DNA of 29,105 bases, taken from contig BRYA01001486.1 of assembly GCA_030267965.1 (NCBI GenBank), positions 3,921 through 33,025 of the forward strand, in the 5' to 3' direction. Below are positions 1-8,604 of the stretch, in pieces; positions within the stretch are counted from its first letter, which is position 1, and each line of letters starts with the position of its first letter. The notes below the pieces were generated by a model. That model did not search any database. It was given only the letters and a program-made list of their open reading frames with translations, and was not told the DNA's origin. This DNA is from Triparma columacea (lineage: Eukaryota; Sar; Bolidophyceae; Parmales; Triparmaceae). The position numbers and the translations under genes are program-made.

Positions 1-1872
1 CTTGATCAGCATCTTCACTCCTTCATAAGGTGACTTGAGAGGCCCCCACCCTTTTTCATCCTCTCCACCAAAGAGCTCCTCCAACTCCCCAAACACCTCC
101 TTCTGGTCCTCCTCCAACTCAACGCCCTCCCTCATCCTCTCCACCAAGGCCCCCCTGACCTCAGCATCAACCTCCTTCCCGTTCCTCCTGAACTTCTCCT
201 GCAGCCTGTTGGCCTCAACAAGCTGATTCTTTGCAAGGTAGTCAATTGCTTTGTCCATCACTGTCTTATGAATGCCACTAAATTTCAGATCAACTGTTTG
301 AACACGTGTCACTCTACAGACATTTGGAGCAATCTCATTGAAGAAGTAGACACCTTTAGTCTCTGCTAGCACAAATCCTTCCTTACTGAGGTCCTTGAAG
401 CCTCCTCCAGGGTACTCTGTCAGTGGCACAAAAGCTGACATGTATGAAGTCCGGCCATTCTCAAGTTTGACTTCCTTCCACACAAACCAATTCTCAAATA
501 GTCGATTGGTGGCGGCAGGGACCTTCACGCCCAAATGATAGTGCATGCTTCTAGTTCCGTCAACATCATTCCTGATAGTCCTTGGTAAGTTCCCATTATT
601 TTTTAATTGCTCCTCTGAATACTCAAATGCATCAAGCAGAAATTGCTCTGCCAACATACCCTTTGCTGACTTGTCCACTATGACCCCAAAGGTTGCCCAC
701 ACCTTGTCCCCCTCTCTCCACAGGAACTTGTCAATGCCCTCCTTCAATGTCCCCTTGACTCTCTTCCCCTTTGTGTGAAGTTCCTTCTCTAGGCTCCCAA
801 CCCTCTCCAACATTGCCTCCTCCTCTATTGTCAGAGGCGGTGCCCTCGGCATGATCTCCTCCACAAAGTGCACCTTCCTCCGCTCGTCAATGACTGCAGG
901 CTGTCTGAACTTCTTCCTGACCTCCTCCACAATACCCTTTACTGCTGCATACGCAGCCTTGACGTCTCCCTTCTTGGTCCTGCCACTGTTCCCGCCTTCA
1001 ACACTAGATCTCGTGGATCTCACACTCTTAAAGCTTTTGAATGTGCAGACATCAACTTCTGATGTCGTCTCTGTTGCTCTCTCCTCTGCCTTAAGAGTCC
1101 CCACCACGGTGACTGCAGTTTGTCCAAACTCAAAATCAGTGAAGCTGAGCTCGCCCTTAATGACACCTCGTTGGACAGTCTTGGTCTTTATTGACGCTAG
1201 AATCTCAACAAGCATTGCAGTTGTCTCATCAGAAAGGTCGTCCTCATCAAGGGGTGCCAACTCCATAATGCTCGTCGATTTGTCGGGGGAGACGACGCCG
1301 ACGTCGAGCAAAAATTCGACGAACTTATTCCCCCTGCCGTAGTGCTGCCAGTAGACGAGTCTGTGAATGACTCCTTCCTTTTCGTCGTACTCCTGGAGGG
1401 TCTTCCTTCGGAACTTGCCCTGCTCACAATCGGTGAGGAGAAAGCCAATGATCTTGTCGCGCTCATCGTGGAAGACATCAGCGAGCTCCATAATCTTCAC
1501 ATCGACGCCGGTAGAGTTGTCTATGAGGCCTTCAACGGCTCCTCTCTCCTCAAGAAGCTTCACAAGTTTGCCTTGCTCAGATCCAAGAGCTGTGCAATCG
1601 ATATCTACGGGGCCATATATTGCGGAGGGTGTGCGATTGGAGCCTGAAGGGGGCTCGGTTGTCTTCAGCAGAATATTATCGTGCTGCGTCGATGCGTTGT
1701 CGTCTGGTTGACTACCATCACCGGGAGGAGCCTCCAGGTCTGGTGCATCAATCCTGCGGGGAGGCTTCTCCCCCTCCATGCCTTTGAAAGAGGGATCATC
1801 TCGATCGCTCTCCCCGCGTTGGTCCGTTGACGATCCAATCTCCTCGCTGAGCTCCATGACGCGACGATCCAT
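1..1872 (-). CDS. START-like domain protein, 3' end beyond the window
   Basis: The frame is open for 624 codons from an ATG at 1872 down to base 1, with no stop, so the C-terminus lies outside the window. An in-frame TGA sits seven codons upstream of the ATG, which supports this start. Residues about 1-90 are acidic and low in order. Residues about 90-310 form a charged region I cannot assign. Residues about 378-550 resemble START-like lipid-binding domains of heterokont algae, with TRSMHYHLGVKVP, FENWFVWKEV and an aromatic strand pattern through YFFNEIAP and VQTVDLKFSG. The tail is rich in Glu/Lys and probably coiled. Proteins with this fold bind lipids or other hydrophobic ligands; the ligand here is unknown. 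The START call rests on remembered family patterns and is moderate; the reading frame is strong. No intron is needed. The gene is divergent from the small gene at 2170. Confidence 0.6.
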   Translation of the reverse strand, partial: MDRRVMELSEEIGSSTDQRGESDRDDPSFKGMEGEKPPRRIDAPDLEAPPGDGSQPDDNASTQHDNILLKTTEPPSGSNRTPSAIYGPVDIDCTALGSEQGKLVKLLEERGAVEGLIDNSTGVDVKIMELADVFHDERDKIIGFLLTDCEQGKFRRKTLQEYDEKEGVIHRLVYWQHYGRGNKFVEFLLDVGVVSPDKSTSIMELAPLDEDDLSDETTAMLVEILASIKTKTVQRGVIKGELSFTDFEFGQTAVTVVGTLKAEERATETTSEVDVCTFKSFKSVRSTRSSVEGGNSGRTKKGDVKAAYAAVKGIVEEVRKKFRQPAVIDERRKVHFVEEIMPRAPPLTIEEEAMLERVGSLEKELHTKGKRVKGTLKEGIDKFLWREGDKVWATFGVIVDKSAKGMLAEQFLLDAFEYSEEQLKNNGNLPRTIRNDVDGTRSMHYHLGVKVPAATNRLFENWFVWKEVKLENGRTSYMSAFVPLTEYPGGGFKDLSKEGFVLAETKGVYFFNEIAPNVCRVTRVQTVDLKFSGIHKTVMDKAIDYLAKNQLVEANRLQEKFRRNGKEVDAEVRGALVERMREGVELEEDQKEVFGELEELFGGEDEKGWGPLKSPYEGVKMLIK

Positions 1873-2169
1873 GCTGCCTCTGCAGATTTCTCAAACCTAG
1901 AGGAAGGATGTTAAGCGGGGAGGGGGCAAGATGAGTTAGTTGCTTACGTAAAAATTGAATATCACCGGTCCTCCGGGGGGAATAAATCTAAGCAAGACGA
2001 CAGACGTCATCCAAAAACACACGACGTGTTTGATGAACCCCCCCTCCTTGGCCTCTTGCCATCTCCATCTCGGGCCACTTTGCAAATCACATCACACCGC
2101 GCGTAAAAAGAGCTTCTGCGTAAAACTACTCTTGTTCGTCCCCCGTCTTCCTCCTCTGAACTCACTTTT
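1873..2169. promoter_or_regulatory. shared upstream region of two divergent genes
   Basis: This 297-bp stretch separates the START-like gene (-) from the candidate microprotein gene (+). It contains a perfect 8-bp palindrome TTACGTAA at 1944-1951, the type of site bound by bZIP factors, about 70 bp upstream of the START-like ATG. Function is inferred from position only. I see no TATA box and no other gene in it. Confidence 0.3.
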
Positions 2170-2357
2170 ATGTTGATTCGTGTGGTTCAAGGTGAGAGAT
2201 CAGCTTGAGAATTTGCCTGCTGTTGTTGTTCCCCAGGGTTCTGTGAGTGTGATGAAAAGATTTTGGCTTCCTGTCTGTCCAAGGTGCCGACTTCATGATC
2301 CCCGTCCGCATCAAAGACGCCGTCTATTACGTCTACAACCAGCCAGCAAGTTCGTAG
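2170..2357 (+). CDS. candidate spliced 31-residue microprotein
   Basis: Exons are 2170-2191 and 2284-2357, with the intron at 2192-2283 (92 bp). The ATG exon ends CAAG at a GTGAGA donor. The acceptor is CTGTCTGTCCAAG, and the phases fit (1 nt plus 2 nt). Exon 2 reads GADFMIPVRIKDAVYY and so on to a TAG. Of its 23 full codons, 15 end in C and 18 in G or C, unlike the T-rich intron. An in-frame TAA lies upstream of the ATG, and an AATAAA follows 26 bp after the stop. The product would be a short soluble peptide with no membrane segment, and I do not recognise its family. An alternative acceptor (CCCCAG at 2236) would give a different 27-residue peptide with poorer codon bias. It converges on eIF2D with 50 bp between stops. 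The exon is not overlapped by any other coding sequence, so its codon pattern is not a shadow. Confidence 0.4.
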
Positions 2358-2382
2358 CACCCACTCGCCCATTGCGTTTAAT

Positions 2383-2388
2383 AATAAA
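2383..2388 (+). terminator. AATAAA poly(A) signal after the microprotein ORF
   Basis: A canonical AATAAA lies 26 bp downstream of the TAG at 2355-2357 and just before the tail of eIF2D on the other strand. It is placed as expected for a poly(A) signal of the small plus-strand gene, but the hexamer is common in AT-rich DNA. Confidence 0.3.
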
Positions 2389-2407
2389 TTGGCGTTTTTT
2401 GTTTTCA

Positions 2408-4577
2408 CTATCCCTTTATCCCCTTTTGCAATTGAACGGTTATAATCTCGGTCCCAATCTTCCAAGACCCTGAAGTCAGCCCGCCCCTGGCAAGGTTGTA
2501 TTTCGTCTTACTCTTTGTAAGCACCTCCCACACTTCTTTAAACACCTTTCCTCCGCATGTGATATTGTGGTCATCGTCCACGCTCGTTGAACAGGCAACC
2601 TTGAGCTTAATTTCTTCTGCGATGCTAGAGACGGTGATCCCGAGGGCCTTGGCATAGTTCCCAATATTCTCCACGACTGTAATGTGCTTGTTTCCACCCC
2701 TTCGGAAGCAGCGTAACACAATCGACGACTTTTTTCCTATCTTCATTGACATCACTCTTGTCAATCCCCTGTCTTTTACTGTAACGGCCACTGCGGACTT
2801 CAAAAACCCTAGATATTTCGATTGAAGATCCTTGACAGAATACTCCTGCATGGGTAGCAATGCCGCCAACGGATGCGCGATACCATCAACGATCACCATC
2901 CCTCCCCTTGTGTCGACGTTCTTCAACTCCATGAATGACTTCAGCGCTCCAAGAGCCTCTGCTTTCGTGAGAAACTTGGTCCCTCTCCTCTCAACAGTGT
3001 TTGCGGTGGCAGTAATCTCCCCGGCAACGACTCCGAGGGCCGTCTCAACTGTCGGTGGCAACACGTAAAGCTCAACTATTTTGAGAAGTTTCACGTCCTC
3101 CTCAACCGGCATGTCTATCATGCAGTCGTGCTCTCTCTGCAGCAAGTGGAGCGAGTTGCGAAAGGTCGCGTGAGTGTAATAGCTTCATCAAGGACCCGGT
3201 AAGAACGCATGTGCGGCTTGCGATGACTCTCCGTTCTCACCTTATAAGCCCTTATTGCTGGATGCGACCTATCGATCGCTTGAAGCGTGTCCACGGCCTG
3301 CCCGCTCTCTGATGTCGTACAAATGGTCAGGAACTGTTGCGACTTAAGGAAAGGGTGTAGCTTCCGCCACTCAGTCTTCTTAAGCTGAAAACCCTCTCCT
3401 CCACTTTGTGCTCTAACGATAGGCAGAATATGTGAAGCATAGAAGGTCGAGATTAGAGTGGGAAGAGGCAGCGTCTTATTTGTTGTGTACGCAACAAGAT
3501 TCAGGAGACTTGTTTCAAGCAGTTCAGAGTGGTTGATAGGTAACCCTTCAGTTGTCTCTGTCTTTGTTAAGGTCTCGGAGTCAGGAGGTGGAGGGGGCAC
3601 ATCGCAAGCTGATTTACCATTAGCTGCATCTATCGTTGACGGCCCTTCTGTATGGCCATCGTATCTTCCTGCTGCCTCGTAATTATTCCCCCCTCCTGCA
3701 CCGCCCTCCTCAATTTCCCCACCCTTGCCTCTTATTGTCATGGACTCAACATCGTTTGTTGCAACTTTTACCCCTACCTCTTCTCCCTCCTCCTGCTCTT
3801 CCTCGTCCTTGCCAATCTCCTCCAGATCAAAAACCTTGCTACATCCTTGCCCTTCTGAATCGTACTCCTCCCAAACCCTGTCCCCAACGGAAGACCATAT
3901 CTCAACTTCCCCTCCAACCCATCTTCCGGTCGCTATGGGCCTTCCTGAGGCTTTCCCAACCCTTCCAACGACGACAACCACTCCGCCATCCTCTGCGTCA
4001 CCTGTAAAATACTCTATTCCTCCTTTGTAAAGCTTCTTTGCTCCGTTTACGAGCTTGGATACAACAAAAGGGTTCGTGACTGCGATGTCCAACTCACTTA
4101 AAGTGCCGTCTGCGTTGTCCCCAAAGCCGTACTTCAGCACTGCTCCTATCGTAGGAAGGGCAAACTTATCGTCCACATTGATCAATGCTGTGGTAGTTGA
4201 ACAACCGTACTCTGTAGGTTCATCTGTGGTATCAGCTATGATTATATATACATTTTTCCACGACTCGGTGTCGGTTGCCATTCCCCCCTTGACCTTTCTA
4301 GCGCTGACACAGACCTTTTTTTTCAAGATAGTGGAGGAAAGGAATGAACTCTTATCGTCTAAGAGTTTTACCAACGCCTTCACTTGTTTCTTTGATATTG
4401 GAGCCGCAGGCGACGGTGGCAGCGACTGTACGAAAAGATAGTATACACACACAGAATTCGGGGTGTGAGAAGAACTTATCGAGAGCATTGATGTGGGTTA
4501 TGAGGTTTCAGCGACATGACGCTGAAATTACTAGCACTGCAGAGTCCTTCTTTACGTACATTGGTCTTTCCAAACAT
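2408..4577 (-). CDS. EIF2D: translation initiation factor eIF2D (ligatin)
   Basis: Exons are 4560-4577, 3241-4425 and 2408-3136, with phase-0 introns of 134 bp (GTACGT...GTACAG) and 104 bp (GTGAGA...CTGCAG). The product is 643 residues; human eIF2D is slightly shorter. The first coding exon gives only MFGKTN, which matches the MFxK start of the family and decides the start. Domains in order: an N-terminal region (about 15-85), a PUA domain (about 95-178, ending GRPIATGRW), an acidic linker, an SWIB/MDM2-like domain (about 305-385, with LPTLISTFYASHILP) and a SUI1/eIF1-like domain (about 538-613, with GGNKHITVVENIGNY and ACSTSVD). eIF2D is a cytosolic factor that binds the 40S subunit, delivers tRNA independently of GTP and helps recycle post-termination complexes. 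The last 30 residues diverge from relatives, and the exact C-terminus is the weakest part. The start lies 48 bp from that of the divergent phosphatase gene. Confidence 0.88.
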
Positions 4578-4625
4578 ACTCCTCTTTTATACGCTCTTCA
4601 GAAAGGATTTTTAGAACTTTCCAAG
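4578..4625. promoter_or_regulatory. 48-bp divergent start region
   Basis: Only 48 bp separate the ATG of eIF2D (-) from the first ATG of the phosphatase (+). If the phosphatase starts at its second Met (4677) the spacing is 99 bp. A TATAAAA on the minus strand (4585-4591) sits only 8 bp before the eIF2D ATG, too close to act as its TATA box, so it is probably chance. The two transcripts must share, or overlap, their promoter DNA. Confidence 0.45.
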
Positions 4626-5612
4626 ATGCTGGGAAATGGCGTCGGTCCGGCAGTCGGACGATTGAGCAAAACAAGAATGTTGTTTGGGTTTTTCCTCTTC
4701 GGCGTCCTTGGCCGCATAGCTTCAGCCACCGAATTGTCCGATGAGAAGTTCCACTGCGTGAGCTTTAATTCTGCAACAAACGTCGGAGTCTTTCGTTCTA
4801 ACATGCCAATAACACCCGACAGCAAGGCTTCCATCCTGTCCCCTTTGTCTTACGCATACGATGACATCTTGCGCCTTGCCAATGACAAGGGTGTGTCTGA
4901 GTGCAACACGACCGCGTTTCAGGACGCTTCAGGTAATGAACCCTTAGGTAATGAACCCTTCATCCTGGAGATCTCTCTCTCCAATTCTGCCGATGACAAG
5001 AATGGATTAGTTGCGTCACGGTCATTCTGGGCTCTCAAGGAAAACTTCCTTCGTGGTCGCCTCGTGGAAATGCCCATTGGTGTTGCAGGGTTAGTTCCCC
5101 CTAGCCGCATTCCGAAGTTTGAGTGGGAGAAGGTGTCAAAAGGTGAGGAGAAGGCATTTATTGGGTTGATTTCATGTGCACGCTCCCCTCACCACCATCT
5201 TCTAATCCTCTTCCCCGCTGCAGGAATGTGGGCTGTTGACCAGTTGCCTTCTCGCATCGATGAGATCAATTCCATAAGCGCCGAAGGCTACGCTAGCCTT
5301 TTCTCTGCTTCAGAAGATGTGTCCCGGCCCCTCATAGTCTTGGTTCACTGCAACGCCGGGTGCGACCGGACTGGGGAGATGATTGGAAGCTATCGTCTTG
5401 CCAACGACCCCACCCTAACTCCCTCCGAGATGTACGCGTTGGACGTCGCTGAGTGTGGTAGGCCGCCTAACGCTTACTCCACCCACGCTCTGGAGTGGTT
5501 CTGTATTTATAACTACTACACAAGTTCTGAGGTAGGCTACGAGGTCGACGACTGCACCGCCTTCGCGACCTGCGAGCCGTTTGGGGACTGCCAACCTGCT
5601 CAACGAAAATAA
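4626..5612 (+). CDS. secreted or membrane-anchored PTP-superfamily phosphatase
   Basis: Exons are 4626-5142 and 5224-5612. The 81-bp intron is a multiple of three with no stop, but it has a GTGAGG donor, a pyrimidine-rich tract and a CTGCAG acceptor, and removing it gives VSKG-MWAVDQ. The product is 301 residues. A hydrophobic segment at about 18-33 looks like a signal peptide or anchor. The active-site loop HCNAGCDRTG (214-223) is the HC(X5)R signature of Cys-based phosphatases: C215 would form the phosphocysteine and R221 would bind phosphate. A conserved-looking downstream block has ECGRPP and LEWFCIYNYY. The Cys-rich tail (CTAFATCEPFGDC) fits a secretory destination. The substrate could be phosphotyrosine or a phosphoinositide and cannot be told. 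Codons 102-111 hold a perfect 15-bp tandem duplication. The stop overlaps an AATAAA at 5608-5613, and the stop of the convergent channel gene is 48 bp away. The start at 4677 is also possible. Confidence 0.72.
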   Translation: MLGNGVGPAVGRLSKTRMLFGFFLFGVLGRIASATELSDEKFHCVSFNSATNVGVFRSNMPITPDSKASILSPLSYAYDDILRLANDKGVSECNTTAFQDASGNEPLGNEPFILEISLSNSADDKNGLVASRSFWALKENFLRGRLVEMPIGVAGLVPPSRIPKFEWEKVSKGEEKAFIGLISCARSPHHHLLILFPAAGMWAVDQLPSRIDEINSISAEGYASLFSASEDVSRPLIVLVHCNAGCDRTGEMIGSYRLANDPTLTPSEMYALDVAECGRPPNAYSTHALEWFCIYNYYTSSEVGYEVDDCTAFATCEPFGDCQPAQRK

Positions 5613-5660
5613 AGGAAAAAACTTTGTTTTTACCAAAACAATGATATGCGCTGTAGCTAT

Positions 5661-8377
5661 TCACTCTTGTCCACCCATTTCCCCAACAGAGCTCAAGTTT
5701 TTAGCTATAGTTCCTCCGTTCTCCATGTCCATATCAAGCATCCTGCTCTGTCTCCTATGTTGGATGGCCGCCTGTGCGTCCCTGGCAATGTCCTCTGATA
5801 TGTCTGCCTTGCTCCCTACCCTCTTAAGCGCCCTTCCCGTCGATCCGACTCTCTGGTGGAGCTCGTGCTCCTCCTTCAAAGCCTGCTGCCTCATGACGCT
5901 TGCTGGGCTCATGCCCACGGTAGTCCCCCCGACCCCTTGAGGGGAGATGGCGCTAAGAGAGCTAATTAGCTTGTCAAGCTTGTTCTCGAGCGCCTTCATT
6001 CTATCGTCTATTTGCCCCATCGCCGGGGACGTCTGTCCCGTGTCCACCGTCAGGTTGGACATGCCGACGTCATCTAAAATGTCAGACTTTGAGATCCCTT
6101 GGGATGCGAGCTTCTTCGCGTCAAAGGTCCTCCTCTTCATGAAGCTTTCCCTTTGCCTAGCCCTTTCTATCTCCGCCAGATCCTCCTTCTTCGATGGCTC
6201 AGTAATCGCAACGCTCGACCTCTTCTTAACTAGCGTCTTTCTTGTTGACGATATTCCCTCCCTACTTTCTTTTTGCACTTTGGTCTTGGAGTCGACTGCG
6301 ATTTTATTCTTCTTGTCCAGGAAGTCGTTCAGTACCTGGTCCTCCTCGTTGGCGTCCGCGTCTAGCTTGTGGTCGACTATGAAGGCCTCTAGGGCTACGT
6401 CCTTCATGTGTCCGAGTACCTCTGGCATTTCCTTAAAAATGTTGAAGACGTCGTCCCTGCTTAGGGAGTAGAGCTCGCACGTGCCCTTGGCCGTGACGGT
6501 TGTGAGGTTGATCGGGTTGATGTCTAGCACGCAGAGTTCTCCGAAGTACTCTCCAGCAGTCAGGACCGTCTTCTCGTCCATGGCGTCAGGCTTTTGAAGG
6601 ATCATCTCGCCGGAGATTATGATGTACATTTCGCGGCCTATCTGACCTGCTACTGAGAGGACCTCCCCGTTCCCTGCCTGGAGCGGCTTCAGGACCGTCA
6701 GAAGTTTCGCTAGCATCTCGGGCGTGAGGTCGTGGAAGAGGTCGATGTTGTATACTATGTCGTGGATGAGGAAGAGGGCGACCTCCGTTCTTAGCTGACT
6801 GCTGAGGTCGTCGAGGATCTCGCTCTCGTTCAGGGCCGTCCTCTGCTCGAAGTAGTGCTTGTAGTACTTCCTCATCTTCCTGAAGAGCACCTTGGGGAAC
6901 TTCCTCTTCTTCATGTAGGATGTGACGTTGTCCATTTTCTCGTAGTAGCTCTTCGCGTTAGCGTCTAGGTTAGACACCAAGCTCGCCATCGTCGCTACGA
7001 TGAATCCGTAGTAGCCTCCCCCAATGAGCATGCTGAAGATGCTGTAGGCCCTCTCTGCATCGTTCTGGGGGAGGATGTCTCCGTACCCCACCGTCGTCAA
7101 TGTCTGGATGGACCAGTACATGGCTCCCAGGTACACGGTCCCCGGGTTGCCGGAGTCGAATCCCGAGTCCTCCTGCATGTAGTCCATGAGCCAGTTGTTG
7201 TCCTCGTTGGAGTTTCCTACCCCCGCCCAGATGCAGCAGTTGACGTGGGACGCTAAAATGGTCCCGACCAGGAGCTTGGACATCCGGAGGGTGTGCCTGG
7301 AGGCGGACATGTGGATCCAGTCATCGAACTGCTCCGCGAAGAGGGACCCCTTCAGGAACCTTACAATCTTGGTGATTCTAAGCATCTTGAAGACCCTCAC
7401 ACTCTGCCAGGGGGGGTGGGGTGGTGGGGGTGGGGAGGAGGGGGTTATTCTTGTTTTGCGTTGTGTTATTTTGCAGTCTTGTCGTGTTCCCCTTACCTTT
7501 CCGCTCTTTAGTAATTTAGCGTAGCTCGTCTCCGCATCAGCCGTGGCCGTTAGTAGGTCGAATGGTATGCACGTAACGATGTCAAGTAAAAACCACCCCG
7601 TCAGGTAGTGCTTCGCGACCCGTGGAAAGTCCATTACCTCCTCGTCCTCGAGGTAGTAGCCGGTGCGGAAGTTTATTAGGACGTCAGCCATGAAGAGGAA
7701 GTCGATTGCTGTCTCAAATATTAACCAGTTGCCCTTGGCGTCGACGCCGAAACCGATGCGGTACGGGGCAACGAGGGCTACGTAAACGAGCATTACCCTG
7801 CATGGTTGGGGGGGGGAGGGGGGGGAAGGGGGGGTGTAAGGAGATGCAGTTTGGGGTTAGCGTCGTCAAGGGTTATAGTTGTTGAAGAGCTTGCAAGTCT
7901 CTCTCTCTGTGTAACGGTTATCAGCCCTTCCCCCCTCCCCCCCCCACCCCCCCACCCCTCCCGGTCAGGTAACACTCACATCATGATGACATCCCAGGTA
8001 AGTCTCTTCATGCTCGTCGGTCTTAGCATCATCCAGTGTTCCTTATCGTCCCTCATGACCGTCGTGTCATCCAGCGGGTTGACTGTTAGGCTTAGTCTCT
8101 TATCCTTATTATCGAGCTTCCCGGCTTGGGCTATGTCTGTTATGCTCCTGCGGTGGTCGCGGATGCTCCGCTCGAGGGACTGCTCTAGGCTGTACTTTCT
8201 ACCCCCCTTGTACTCCTTCGTCTGACCAGGCATCATGGAGCCTAGCCAATTTTTCCACCCCCCTTCTTTACTCGGCGACTTGGTGGAGGAGGACTGAACT
8301 GAGGGGAGGGGGAGACCGGGCTTGTGGGTGGCTCGACGACGCCCGGTTACGACCTCAGGTTCCACCTTCGGTGGCAT
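5661..8377 (-). CDS. voltage-gated K+ channel with cyclic-nucleotide-binding-type domain
   Basis: Exons are 7980-8377, 7497-7797 and 5661-7403, with introns of 182 bp (phase 2) and 93 bp (phase 0). The product is 813 residues. The N-terminus (1-125) is basic and probably cytosolic. The six-helix core begins at about 129 (WDVIMVMLVYVALVAPYR); S4 spans about 234-253 with spaced Arg/Lys (VRVFKMLRITKIVRFLK). The pore carries TVGYGD (337-342), a K+-selective filter. A C-linker and a cNMP-binding fold follow (about 453-558, with GEYFGELCVLD at 517-527). The tail is long, charged and Ser/Lys-rich. This is the EAG/KCNH/CNG superfamily of plasma-membrane or endomembrane channels. The fold keeps the ligand Glu (FGE) but lacks the Arg usually found in the PRTA loop (here PINLTT), so cyclic nucleotide binding is doubtful, as in KCNH channels. 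Removing the 93-bp intron restores the S4 sequence and supports the model. Confidence 0.9.
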
Positions 8378-8570
8378 CGTAAGAGTCCAAAGGACGGAGT
8401 TGTTTTAGGACCTTGTTTTGTTAGTGAGTGTGCAGTTAGGGAAAGGCGAGGACCCACCCAGAAAGGAAAAACCACAGAGGGGAAGGCAATATTAGCACAT
8501 ACACGACACTTCTGCCTAAGTGGAGTAGCTTCAAGGATTTTTGCATAAGTTTCACATCGTAATTTGCCAC

Positions 8571-8576
8571 TATAAA
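8571..8576 (+). promoter_or_regulatory. TATA-like element upstream of the ankyrin/MYND gene
   Basis: TATAAA lies 28 bp upstream of the ATG at 8605, in the 227-bp divergent region shared with the K+ channel. At the usual TATA-to-start distance, transcription would begin almost at the ATG, giving a very short leader. The motif is short and may be coincidental. Confidence 0.3.
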
Positions 8577-8604
8577 CTTACATTCGGGATAGGTTCGCTC
8601 AAAA

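Noticed and set aside
851..1711. Plus-strand ORFs of 100-163 codons within the START-like gene
   Set aside because: They are mirror frames of the continuous minus-strand frame and show no family features.
2479..2520. Possible 42-nt in-frame mini-intron (GTAAGA...TTCAG) near the end of eIF2D
   Set aside because: It is shorter than every other intron here, and removing it does not clearly improve the match to the SUI1 domain.
4344..4625. Upstream extension of the phosphatase frame on the plus strand
   Set aside because: It overlaps eIF2D exon 2 and intron 1 on the other strand, has no signal-peptide logic and no family match; the start at 4626 or 4677 fits better.
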